From Paenibacillus marchantiae (GTDB taxonomy: Bacteria > Bacillota > Bacilli > Paenibacillales > Paenibacillaceae): a stretch of 64,000 nt of DNA. The translations under genes and the position numbers were made by a program. Where the stretch lies: the NCBI RefSeq assembly GCF_028771845.1, contig NZ_CP118270.1, positions 186,001-250,000 on the forward strand, in the 5' to 3' direction. Shown piece by piece: positions 1 to 7,036 of this stretch. Below the pieces are notes generated by a model. That model saw only the letters and a program-made list of their open reading frames with translations. It ran no database searches and was not told where the DNA came from. Position 1 is the first letter of the stretch, and each line of letters opens with the position of its first letter.

Positions 1-785
1 GCATCATCGAAGGTTTGACTGAGTTTTTGCCCGTGTCCTCAACCGGACACATGATTCTGACTGCCCACTTGTTGGGATTATCGGAGGACAACGAGTCAGT
101 CAAAACGTTTGAGGTGGTTGTGCAACTCGGAGCTGTACTAGCTGTCGTTGTGCTGTACTGGAACAAATTCATTGATATGTTCCGCTTCACCGGAGGCAAA
201 AGGAGCTACACCTCCCGCCTGAACCTCATACATATCTTTTTGGCGATGGTTCCTGCCGTAGTCATTGGACTTGTATTCCGGGACTGGATCAAGGCGCATC
301 TGTTTGGAGCACAAACGGTGCTGTACAGTCTTGTTATTGGTGGTATTCTGATGATTATCGCTGAACGTTGGAGCCACCGCAGCGAACGCATTACAACCCA
401 TGATGTAGACGATATTACGTATAAACAGGCATTTGTAGTGGGTCTTTTTCAAATTCTCGCATTATGGCCAGGCTTCTCACGTTCCGGTTCGACGATCTCC
501 GGTGGACTGTTCGCAGGGGTAAGCCGAGTTGCTGCAGCAGAATTTACATTCCTGGTCTCTGTGCCGATTATGATTGGAGCCACAGGATATGATCTATACA
601 AAAGTATCGATCATCTGAATACCAGCGATTTCCCGATCTTCGCGATTGGATTCATTGCCGCATTTATCGTAGCCATGCTTGCCATTAAGACGTTCCTGTC
701 TATTTTGAAAAAACTGAGTCTGACCGTCTTTGCAGTGTATCGCTTCGTGCTGGCAGCCGTATTCTTTATCATTTTAATGATGTAA
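1..785 (+). CDS. uppP: undecaprenyl-diphosphatase UppP (BacA family), 5' truncated
   Basis: Integral membrane phosphatase that converts undecaprenyl pyrophosphate to the monophosphate, recycling the lipid carrier for peptidoglycan and wall polymers; overexpression gives bacitracin resistance. The reading frame is open from the window edge (first full codon at 3), so the true start lies upstream. Visible signatures are the EGxTEFLPVSSTGH active-site segment at the extreme N-terminus and PGFSRSGST near residue 155, with several hydrophobic helices between and after them. The usual length is about 265-280 residues, so only the first 10-20 are missing. A terminator follows at once, so it is the last gene of its transcript. 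Confidence 0.95.
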   Translation, partial: IIEGLTEFLPVSSTGHMILTAHLLGLSEDNESVKTFEVVVQLGAVLAVVVLYWNKFIDMFRFTGGKRSYTSRLNLIHIFLAMVPAVVIGLVFRDWIKAHLFGAQTVLYSLVIGGILMIIAERWSHRSERITTHDVDDITYKQAFVVGLFQILALWPGFSRSGSTISGGLFAGVSRVAAAEFTFLVSVPIMIGATGYDLYKSIDHLNTSDFPIFAIGFIAAFIVAMLAIKTFLSILKKLSLTVFAVYRFVLAAVFFIILMM

Positions 786-816
786 CCCTATCTTCAAGTC
801 ATGTAACAAAAAAGCC

Positions 817-853
817 AATGGCGACCTGTTCCTTTCGGAACCAGGTTGCCATT
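817..853 (+). terminator. intrinsic terminator after uppP
   Basis: Inverted repeat with arms AATGGCGACCTG-TTCC and GGAACCAGGTTGCCATT around a TTTC loop, followed by a T run. It lies 30 bp after the uppP stop. Confidence 0.85.
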
Positions 854-922
854 TTTAATTTCACACAACCTTTTCAACAAGCGGATTTTCATTTCGGCCT
901 TTACACCCCCCTCCCCCACAGC

Positions 923-953
923 AAAAACACCCCCTATCAGCGATAGGAGGCGT
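923..953 (-). terminator. intrinsic terminator of the thioredoxin-like gene
   Basis: Arms CGCCTCCTATC and GATAGGGGGTG around a GCT loop, then TTTTTG on the minus strand, just downstream of the gene ending at 992. Confidence 0.8.
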
Positions 954-991
954 TTCATATAACTACTGCAACCTAAACGAACTGATTATGG

Positions 992-1318
992 TTATACCTT
1001 GGACTCCAAAGTTTGCAGGTACTCCGAGATTTGAGCAGGCGTTTTTGCCCATTTGCTGTGCAGATGTGCAATTTTCTTGCCGTTCTGGAATACGAGCAGG
1101 CTTGGAATGCCGCGTACACCGTTCTCTTCAGCAAACGGCAGGAACTCTTCTGCATCGAGGGCATAGAAGGTTTTATCCGCATGCTGGTCGATAACGTCCC
1201 CGATAAAGCGATCCAGGTTTTTGCAATCCGGACACCAGGTTGTATCAAATTTAATGACGGTCATTCCGTCAGAATTAATTGTATCGCGATATTGTTGTTC
1301 ACTTTGAATTCTTTCCAT
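992..1318 (-). CDS. thioredoxin family protein
   Basis: Cytoplasmic thioredoxin-fold protein of 108 residues, about the normal length, with no signal peptide. The redox motif is W-C29-P-D-C32 and the cis-proline loop is GIP at 70-72. The CPDC pair differs from the CGPC of classical thioredoxin, so it may be a specialised disulfide reductase or bacillithiol-linked redoxin rather than the housekeeping TrxA. It is a single gene with its own terminator. The family is certain; the partner is unknown. Confidence 0.9.
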   Translation of the reverse strand: MERIQSEQQYRDTINSDGMTVIKFDTTWCPDCKNLDRFIGDVIDQHADKTFYALDAEEFLPFAEENGVRGIPSLLVFQNGKKIAHLHSKWAKTPAQISEYLQTLESKV

Positions 1319-1402
1319 ATGTCTTCTCTCCCTTATTTGATTCTTTATGGTTGACCTTCATTGTACCTCGTATAGTTACAATTGAAAATAGGCTGCCAAC
1401 GT

Positions 1403-2311
1403 TTAACGGTGCTGCTTGTAGAGATTGGCGGGACTCAGCTCCCGTATTTCGTTAATCTCCGCAGCCGTAAGTGGTGCAGATTCCGAAGCAGCGATATTAT
1501 GCAACAACTGCTCTCTCGAACTGGCACCTGGCACGACAGCGGCAACAGCCGGATGCGCCAAAGCATAACGAATGGCCGTTTGAGCCATGCTGCGATTGTC
1601 TGTAACCAAACGGCCCAGGCCTTCTCGTATGATGTGCAACTCCTCAGGAGTATAATCCAAATAACCCTTATCTGCCTTGGCAGCACCAGAATCGGCGAGA
1701 ACCCCACTTGCCACAGGTCCACGAGCGATAACGCTAATGCCCTTTTGCTCCAATAAAGGCAATACTTCCTCTTCGGCCCGGCGATCCGCAACGCTGTATT
1801 GGTTCATCACGCTGACAATGGAAGCTCTCTGCACATATTCACGAATCACGTTAGGCCGGATGGAGGATATGCCGTAATACCGGATAAGACCTTCCTGCTT
1901 CAGTTCCTCAAAGGCTTCGATCGTCTCTTCAATTGGATCATCCAGAGTGCCACCATGCAGTTGATACAGATCGATATAATCTGTCTGCAACCGTTTCAGG
2001 CTGTCTCGTACAGCCTGTTTGATATAGGCTTTAGACGGGTCCCATGACCAGCCTTCTTTTCCCGGTATGCGACGATTACCAACCTTGGTTGCCACAATGA
2101 CCTGCTCCCGGCGTCCCTGGATAGCCTGGCCCACGATTTCTTCGTTTAATCCTGCATCATACAGGTCAGCGGTATCCAGAAGATTAACGCCACGATCCAA
2201 TGCTTCATGAATCAAGGCTACGGCAGGTTTCACTTCGGTTCCAAGCGACATACAGCCTAACCCAATTTCACCAACCATGAGTTCGGATGAACCCAGACGA
2301 TTTTTCTTCAT
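1403..2311 (-). CDS. aldo/keto reductase
   Basis: NAD(P)H-dependent oxidoreductase with a TIM-barrel fold, 302 residues from the chosen start. The catalytic tetrad is visible as D46, Y51 (DTADLY), K76 (VATK) and H119 (LYQLHGG); the C-terminal VVPGASSREQL is the usual NADPH phosphate-binding segment. I chose the ATG at 2311 because GGAAGGGG lies about 10 nt upstream and the next residues (KNRLGSSELMVGEIGLGCM) are the typical family N-terminus; an in-frame ATG further upstream has no ribosome site. The natural substrate cannot be read from the sequence. It resembles the YqkF/general stress AKR group. Confidence 0.9.
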   Translation of the reverse strand: MKKNRLGSSELMVGEIGLGCMSLGTEVKPAVALIHEALDRGVNLLDTADLYDAGLNEEIVGQAIQGRREQVIVATKVGNRRIPGKEGWSWDPSKAYIKQAVRDSLKRLQTDYIDLYQLHGGTLDDPIEETIEAFEELKQEGLIRYYGISSIRPNVIREYVQRASIVSVMNQYSVADRRAEEEVLPLLEQKGISVIARGPVASGVLADSGAAKADKGYLDYTPEELHIIREGLGRLVTDNRSMAQTAIRYALAHPAVAAVVPGASSREQLLHNIAASESAPLTAAEINEIRELSPANLYKQHR

Positions 2312-2399
2312 ATGTTGTGCATCCCCTTCCATACGTTCTGCAAGTTTCCATTGTATCATTCTTGCTGGCAAAAATCGCATATGACATATGAGCGCACAC

Positions 2400-2430
2400 A
2401 AAAACCCGGGACCATACCAGCTCCGGGCTT
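2400..2430 (-). terminator. intrinsic terminator of the YtxH-like gene
   Basis: Arms AAGCCCGGA and TCCCGGGTT followed by TTTTG on the minus strand, about 35 bp past the stop at 2464. Confidence 0.75.
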
Positions 2431-2463
2431 CTCATGCTAATTGACTCTATGCCAAAATCTATT

Positions 2464-2637
2464 TTAAATCACACGTGAACCTTTTTTGCTTCCATAAGAC
2501 GGTTTTGAAGATGGACTAGAGTTTTTCATCAGTCCTGATACCGTACTGAACAGCTTATCCCTTGCTTCTTTATTCCTCATCAAATAAGTCACGCCTGCTC
2601 CAATGGCTGTTACAATAATTCCACTTTTTTTAGACAT
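2464..2637 (-). CDS. small YtxH-like protein
   Basis: Protein of 57 residues. It starts MSKKSGIIVTAIGAG, a short hydrophobic glycine-rich stretch (residues 6-19), followed by RNKEARDKLFSTVSGLMK and a Ser/Lys-rich tail. This matches the layout of the YtxH/general-stress family: an N-terminal membrane-associating segment and then an amphipathic RDKL helix. Start support is very strong: AAGGAGGA eight bases before the ATG at 2637. A sigma-B-like promoter (2685-2709) precedes it and a terminator follows, so it is a one-gene unit, probably stress-induced. Molecular function unknown. Confidence 0.75.
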   Translation of the reverse strand: MSKKSGIIVTAIGAGVTYLMRNKEARDKLFSTVSGLMKNSSPSSKPSYGSKKGSRVI

Positions 2638-2684
2638 ATGTTGTTCCTCCTTCAGGATTAATGTACATCGTCTCTTGCTTGAGA

Positions 2685-2709
2685 TTACCCTGTGGGAGAA
2701 AAACGAAAC
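2685..2709 (-). promoter_or_regulatory. sigma-B-like promoter of the YtxH-like gene
   Basis: Minus strand reads GTTTCG, 13 nt, GGGTAA, close to the Bacillus sigma-B consensus (GTTTAA, 12-15 nt, GGGTAT). It lies about 50 bp upstream of the start at 2637. The ytxH gene of Bacillus subtilis is known to be sigma-B dependent, which makes the match more meaningful. Whether this organism encodes sigma-B is not visible here. Confidence 0.5.
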
Positions 2710-2753
2710 GTCAGATGCGATGCCTTAAATTAGAGAATGGCTTATTACAGCGT

Positions 2754-2795
2754 AAAAAAGATGGCCCCTGAAAATGAAAATTCAGGAGCCATCTT
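2754..2795 (-). terminator. intrinsic terminator of gpmA
   Basis: Arms AAGATGGCTCCTGAA and TTCAGGGGCCATCTT followed by TTTTTT on the minus strand. Confidence 0.9.
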
Positions 2796-2864
2796 CAAAC
2801 GTGATGTATAAGTCGAGATCATTGTTACTACTGCATAATCTGCTTGGTCATAACAATCGTCCGA

Positions 2865-3608
2865 TCAATCGGACGGCGGTGCGACATGAGTCATTTCCTC
2901 ATGTTTGTACGTGGAGCCATCCGCAGTCAAGTAGAAATGCCCGATCGGATGAAGATCTTCATCCAGTTCATAGACCAGTGGAATGCCTGTCGGGATATTA
3001 AGCGCCATTACGTCCGCTTCGGACATTTGGTCCAGATGCATGACGAGTGAACGGAGCGTATTGCCGTGCGCGGAGATGAGTACCCTTTTGCCCGCTGACA
3101 CTACCGGTTTGATCTCCGCATTCCAATACTCCAGCACCCGCTTCGATGTATCCATCAAATTCTCGGTACGAGGGATGGTGCAGCCCAACCGTTGATACTT
3201 GTCCTGGTCCTGAACATACCGATCATCAGTTTCGTCCAGTGCTGGGGGAGATACGCTAACGGAGCGTCTCCACTCCTTCACCTGATCCTCACCGTACTTC
3301 AGCGCAGTCTGCTGTTTATTCAGTCCTTGCAGTGCACCATAGTGACGTTCGTTCAGTTTCCACGTCTTCGTGATCGGAATCCACATCCGGTCCATCTCAT
3401 CAAGTGCAATATCCAGTGTTCGAATGGAGCGTTTGAGGACTGAAGCATAAGCGTAGTCAAAATCAAAACCCTGTTCTTTCAGGATCTTTCCCGCTTTGCG
3501 CGCTTCTCCGTATCCATCGGTCGTCAGATCCACATCCGTCCAACCGGTAAAACGGTTCTCCACGTTCCACATACTCTGTCCATGGCGAATCAATACGACT
3601 CTGTACAT
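2865..3608 (-). CDS. gpmA: 2,3-bisphosphoglycerate-dependent phosphoglycerate mutase
   Basis: Cytoplasmic glycolytic enzyme interconverting 3- and 2-phosphoglycerate through a phosphohistidine. It has the RHGQS motif with the nucleophilic histidine at residue 9, the [10 protein letters not shown] segment with the catalytic glutamate, and a C-terminal SAHGNTLR with the second histidine. At 247 residues it has the usual dPGM length. The ATG at 3608 is preceded by GGAAGGAGGA; an in-frame start seven codons upstream would place this ribosome site inside the gene. Monocistronic, with a strong terminator. Confidence 0.93.
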   Translation of the reverse strand: MYRVVLIRHGQSMWNVENRFTGWTDVDLTTDGYGEARKAGKILKEQGFDFDYAYASVLKRSIRTLDIALDEMDRMWIPITKTWKLNERHYGALQGLNKQQTALKYGEDQVKEWRRSVSVSPPALDETDDRYVQDQDKYQRLGCTIPRTENLMDTSKRVLEYWNAEIKPVVSAGKRVLISAHGNTLRSLVMHLDQMSEADVMALNIPTGIPLVYELDEDLHPIGHFYLTADGSTYKHEEMTHVAPPSD

Positions 3609-3680
3609 AAGCGTGAATCCTCCTTCCATGAAACCATTACCCGCAAGGCGAGCCGGATATGCCCATGATATGTGAAATTA

Positions 3681-4265
3681 TTAATAGTACGGTGCCATCA
3701 TCAGATATACAACTACACCCGTGGAACTCACGTAGAGCCAGATTGGCATCGTCCAGCGAGCAATTTTACGGTGTTTCTTCAATTGATTCGTCCAGCCCCA
3801 TACCAGAGTGAACAAAGCAAGCGGCACAATAATCGCTGCCAGAATGCTGTGTGTGATCAGAATGAAGAAATAGATGGAACGAATGATGCCTTCCCCGCCG
3901 TATTTGGACGTTTCCGGAGACAAATAGTGGAACGACAGATACGTAACGAGAAATAAAAGGGTCGTTGAAAATGCAGCAAGGATGAAACGTTTGTGCAATT
4001 TCACATTCCGCTTGATAATTGCAATCAGGGCCGCAAGCAGGAAGATAAAGGTGAAGCTGTTGAAAACGGCGTTAAACCGCGGCAACACTGTAATGTCAAA
4101 GGCTACATCGCCTTTGTATCCGATCGACGGTGCAAAGAACAACAATAAAATAATGACATTGGCGATAATGGAAATGGTAATAATGAGACCTGCAAAATTT
4201 TTATTACTGGTCGGGGCAATCTGATTGGATTGAATGTTCGGGTCCCCTTTGTCCTGTTTGCCCAA
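3681..4265 (-). CDS. DUF420 membrane protein (CtaM/YozB-like)
   Basis: Integral membrane protein of 194 residues with about five hydrophobic helices (around 27-48, 72-87, 95-113, 132-155 and 170-188) and a polar N-terminal tail. DUF420 proteins such as Bacillus YozB/CtaM are linked to maturation of heme-copper terminal oxidases. Conserved-looking histidines sit at the ends of membrane segments (NVKLHKRF, LSFHYLSPET, LITHSILA, KKHRKIAR), as expected for a heme- or metal-handling membrane protein. It is a single gene with no oxidase subunits nearby. Family fairly sure, role by analogy. Confidence 0.8.
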   Translation of the reverse strand: MGKQDKGDPNIQSNQIAPTSNKNFAGLIITISIIANVIILLLFFAPSIGYKGDVAFDITVLPRFNAVFNSFTFIFLLAALIAIIKRNVKLHKRFILAAFSTTLLFLVTYLSFHYLSPETSKYGGEGIIRSIYFFILITHSILAAIIVPLALFTLVWGWTNQLKKHRKIARWTMPIWLYVSSTGVVVYLMMAPYY

Positions 4266-4422
4266 TGAAAAATCCTCCTCATATCCTAACTTCTATGTTC
4301 TATCTCATTATATCTTGCCATTTCTCGACTGTTAAGTGACAACACTCTGAACAAAAAGCCTCGTCAGATACCTTTAAAGTGCCCCCTTCAGGCCATTTTC
4401 ATTAAAAGCCCACCATCACTGG

Positions 4423-4451
4423 TTTACCCCACCCTGTATTCATGGTATAAT
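4423..4451 (+). promoter_or_regulatory. sigma-A promoter of the antiporter leader
   Basis: TTTACC at 4423-4428, a 17-bp spacer and a perfect TATAAT at 4446-4451. Transcription should start near 4458, giving a leader of about 180 nt before the antiporter ATG. Confidence 0.75.
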
Positions 4452-4481
4452 TAATGTAATTAATCACATACGCGTTGAACT

Positions 4482-4519
4482 GGAGGAGCCTGTCACCAAG
4501 GGCCCTCCTTGTCTTTTTT
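4482..4519 (+). promoter_or_regulatory. conserved-looking hairpin in the antiporter leader
   Basis: GGAGG and CCTCC close a stem, with an inner GCC/GGC pair and the loop UGUCACCAAG; a T-rich stretch (TTGTCTTTTTT) follows at 4509-4519. It may be a first terminator or the ligand-binding part of a cis-regulatory RNA. I could not assign it to a known riboswitch class by eye. Confidence 0.45.
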
Positions 4520-4569
4520 AAGGCATAAAGCGGCACACTAACATACGCCGTTTTATGCCTTTTTCTGTT
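4520..4569 (+). terminator. leader terminator (attenuator) before the antiporter
   Basis: Long stem: AAGGCATAAA-G-CGGC (4520-4534) pairs with GCCG-TTTTATGCCTT (4547-4561), followed by TTTTCTGTTT. It sits inside the 5' leader downstream of a good promoter and 70 nt before the coding start, so transcription must read through it to express the gene. Confidence 0.8.
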
Positions 4570-4638
4570 TTAAGGCTGGAATGATCTTCCCTTGGGCTGG
4601 TTACCCTATAAACGCTATTACTGGAAGGGAGAACAACT

Positions 4639-5829
4639 ATGGAATTTGTTTTGGTACTTGCACTCATTCTTATTTTCACCAAGTTGGCTGGAGATTTGTC
4701 GGTAAGACTCGGTCAACCATCGGTATTGGGCAAATTGATCGTCGGTGTTATTCTTGGACCTGCCCTGCTCGGCTGGGTACAACCGGATGATTTCATCCAC
4801 TATATGTCCGAAATTGGGGTATTACTGCTCATGTTCATTGCTGGACTCGAAACGGATCTGGAGCAATTGAAGAAAAATTGGAAGGCAGCCTTTGCGGTTG
4901 CCGTGGGTGGTATCATTTTACCATTCATCGGAGGTTATGGAGCTGCCGCTGCGTTCGGCATGTCGCAGACACACGCTTTGTTCTTTGGACTTCTGTTCTG
5001 TGCCACTTCGGTCAGCATCTCAGTTCAAACGTTAAAAGACATGAATCAGCTCAGCTCTCGTGAGGGTACAACGATTCTTGGAGCCGCTGTCGTCGATGAT
5101 GTACTGGTTGTTGTCATCCTCGCTGTCATGATGAGTTTGCTCGGAACAGGGGCAACCGATACTTCAATCCCTCTGCTCATTGGCAAAAAGCTGTTATTCT
5201 TTGTTGTCATTATCGCTGCCAGCTGGTTCCTTGTTCCACGGATCATGAAGTGGATGGCACCGCTGAAGGTCACGGAGACCGTTATTACAGCCGGACTAAT
5301 CATCTGTTTTGGCTTTTCGTACTTTGCGGAATGGATGGGTGTTGCAGGCATTATCGGGGCTTTTGCGGCAGGTATCGCCATCTCTCAAACGAACTTCAAA
5401 CATGAGGTCGAAACGAAACTTGAACCGATCGCGTACGGGATTTTTGTTCCGGTATTCTTTGTAAGCATCGGTTTGAACGTGACTTTTGACGGCGTGGGTT
5501 CACAGATCTGGTTCATTATCGTCATCAGTCTCATCGCCATTGTAACCAAGCTGCTGGGCGGAGGAGCAGGTGCGCGTCTGACCGGATTTGATCGCTCGTC
5601 CTCCCTCGCCATCGGTGCAGGCATGATTTCCCGAGGGGAAGTTGCTCTCATTATTGCTTCCACTGGACTTGCTTCCGGATTACTCGACCCTGAGTACTTC
5701 ACCAGTGTGGTCATCATGGTTATCGTTACAACCCTGGTTACGCCACCTTTACTCAAAATCACCTTTGCACGCAAAAAAGGGGAGCCACAGGTTGAAAAAG
5801 GCATTGAGGAATCCCATTTGAATGGGTGA
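4639..5829 (+). CDS. cation/proton antiporter (CPA2, NapA/KefB-like)
   Basis: Membrane antiporter of 396 residues with 11-13 hydrophobic helices, exchanging Na+ or K+ for protons. Family features include LGQPSVLGKLIVGVILGPALLGW near the N-terminus, GLETDLEQLKKNW at about 70-82, and AAVVDDVL near 150, whose Asp-Asp pair is the ion-binding signature of CPA2 members. There is no C-terminal TrkA-N domain, so it is the short form. The ATG at 4639 has GGAAGGGAGAA upstream. The preceding leader carries a terminator, suggesting ion- or signal-controlled expression. Ion specificity cannot be read. Confidence 0.88.
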   Translation: MEFVLVLALILIFTKLAGDLSVRLGQPSVLGKLIVGVILGPALLGWVQPDDFIHYMSEIGVLLLMFIAGLETDLEQLKKNWKAAFAVAVGGIILPFIGGYGAAAAFGMSQTHALFFGLLFCATSVSISVQTLKDMNQLSSREGTTILGAAVVDDVLVVVILAVMMSLLGTGATDTSIPLLIGKKLLFFVVIIAASWFLVPRIMKWMAPLKVTETVITAGLIICFGFSYFAEWMGVAGIIGAFAAGIAISQTNFKHEVETKLEPIAYGIFVPVFFVSIGLNVTFDGVGSQIWFIIVISLIAIVTKLLGGGAGARLTGFDRSSSLAIGAGMISRGEVALIIASTGLASGLLDPEYFTSVVIMVIVTTLVTPPLLKITFARKKGEPQVEKGIEESHLNG

Positions 5830-5845
5830 AGCCAAATTTATTATC

Positions 5846-5876
5846 AGCTCACCGTGCATATTGCGGTGGGCTTTTC
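5846..5876 (+). terminator. intrinsic terminator after the antiporter
   Basis: Arms AGCTCACCG and CGGTGGGCT followed by TTTT. Confidence 0.8.
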
Positions 5877-5906
5877 ATTTTTCAAGGGATTTTATTAAAT
5901 ACAAAC

Positions 5907-5940
5907 AAAAAAAGACCACTCCATTAACAAGAGGTCTTTA
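5907..5940 (-). terminator. terminator of the response regulator-kinase-pssA-dedA operon
   Basis: Minus strand arms AAAGACCTC and GAGTGGTCTTT followed by TTTTGTTTG, downstream of the DedA gene. No other terminator is visible between here and the response regulator start at 9471. Confidence 0.8.
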
Positions 5941-5971
5941 TCCTCGCCAGTTCATAACAGGCTGTCCCATT

Positions 5972-6457
5972 TTAAGTTAACACACCTACATAAAAGCCGA
6001 TCGATATAAACACAACACACCATATAAATGCCCCAATGCTGGAGAAAAGGACGTATCGTCCTATAGCCATACGGCTGATCCCGGAGAAGCAGCACATCAG
6101 ATGGCGAATGCCTGGAATGAAGTAGCCCAGTATGATGGACCAGTACCCGTATTTCAAAAACCAGGACTCCACCCTGCCCAGCCGTTTCGCGTTGACCCCG
6201 ACCCATTTACCATACTTCTCAACCAGTGGCCGGCCAGCCTTCTTGCCAATCGTGTAACTCAGAAGTCCTCCAGTAAACGCTCCACCAAAACTGACAACGA
6301 TGGACACCGAATAATTCAGCACCGAGATGGAGGCGAGATAACCGACAAAGGTCATCATCACCTCATCCGGAATAGGCATACCAATCACGCCAAGAGCCAG
6401 CAGTCCGTAAATTGCGAAATAACCATATTGACCAATAAATTCTCTTGCAAATTCCAT
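5972..6457 (-). CDS. DedA family membrane protein
   Basis: Integral membrane protein of 161 residues of the SNARE-associated/DedA family, now linked to transbilayer movement of phospholipids or undecaprenyl phosphate. It carries the family pattern GMPIPDEVMMTF (about 27-38) and, later, GYFIPGIRHLMCCFSG with the G-x-x-x-P-G-x-R motif. The chosen ATG at 6457 has AAGGAG upstream, overlapping the end of pssA. The order pssA then dedA matches pssA-ybfM of Bacillus subtilis, supporting a phospholipid role. Confidence 0.88.
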   Translation of the reverse strand: MEFAREFIGQYGYFAIYGLLALGVIGMPIPDEVMMTFVGYLASISVLNYSVSIVVSFGGAFTGGLLSYTIGKKAGRPLVEKYGKWVGVNAKRLGRVESWFLKYGYWSIILGYFIPGIRHLMCCFSGISRMAIGRYVLFSSIGAFIWCVVFISIGFYVGVLT

Positions 6458-6470
6458 ACTGACTCGCTCC

Positions 6471-7016
6471 TTATTTCGGTTCCACAATATCCTTCTCATG
6501 GGGGGCTAGCACTTGTTTTAGAGACGGGAATCGGATTTGGCTAACCATTAGACCGGATAATACGATAATAACAAGATAGGCTACACCATGAGTAAAATAA
6601 GGACTCCAGAGCGCGAAAAAGGACATAAGACCGCCTGCAAACGTAATCGGCATACCCACAAAACCATGGCTTGCTGTCTTCTGGCAATTGTAACGGGCAA
6701 GACGCAATGCACCACAAACCGGGAATAATGCTGTCAGCGCCATACCCAGTGCACTTACCTCATTCATGGAGTTCAAATATAGGATCAACACGGGTGCGGT
6801 CCCGAACGAAACAACATCAGCCAATGAATCCAGCGCTTTGCCGAATTCCCCCTCGCAATGCAGCTTGCGGGCTGCAAACCCGTCGAACAGATCAAAGAAC
6901 ATGGCTACCCAGATCATCGTCACGGCCAGCGCAAACTCACCATGAATAGCCATAATGACAGCTAGCATGCCTGAAGTTAAGTTGCCCAACGTTAGAATGG
7001 ACGGTAAAGATTTCAT
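6471..7016 (-). CDS. pssA: CDP-diacylglycerol--serine O-phosphatidyltransferase
   Basis: Membrane enzyme making phosphatidylserine from CDP-diacylglycerol and serine, the precursor of phosphatidylethanolamine. The CDP-alcohol phosphotransferase motif is complete: D42xxD45G46xxA49R50, then G59, D63 and D67. 181 residues with about five hydrophobic helices. It begins 20 nt after the sensor kinase with its own AGGGGAG site, and the DedA gene starts 13 nt after its stop. Phosphatidylserine decarboxylase (psd), usual in this operon elsewhere, is not present here. Confidence 0.93.
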   Translation of the reverse strand: MKSLPSILTLGNLTSGMLAVIMAIHGEFALAVTMIWVAMFFDLFDGFAARKLHCEGEFGKALDSLADVVSFGTAPVLILYLNSMNEVSALGMALTALFPVCGALRLARYNCQKTASHGFVGMPITFAGGLMSFFALWSPYFTHGVAYLVIIVLSGLMVSQIRFPSLKQVLAPHEKDIVEPK

Positions 7017-7036
7017 AGACTTGACTCCCCTTCGTA

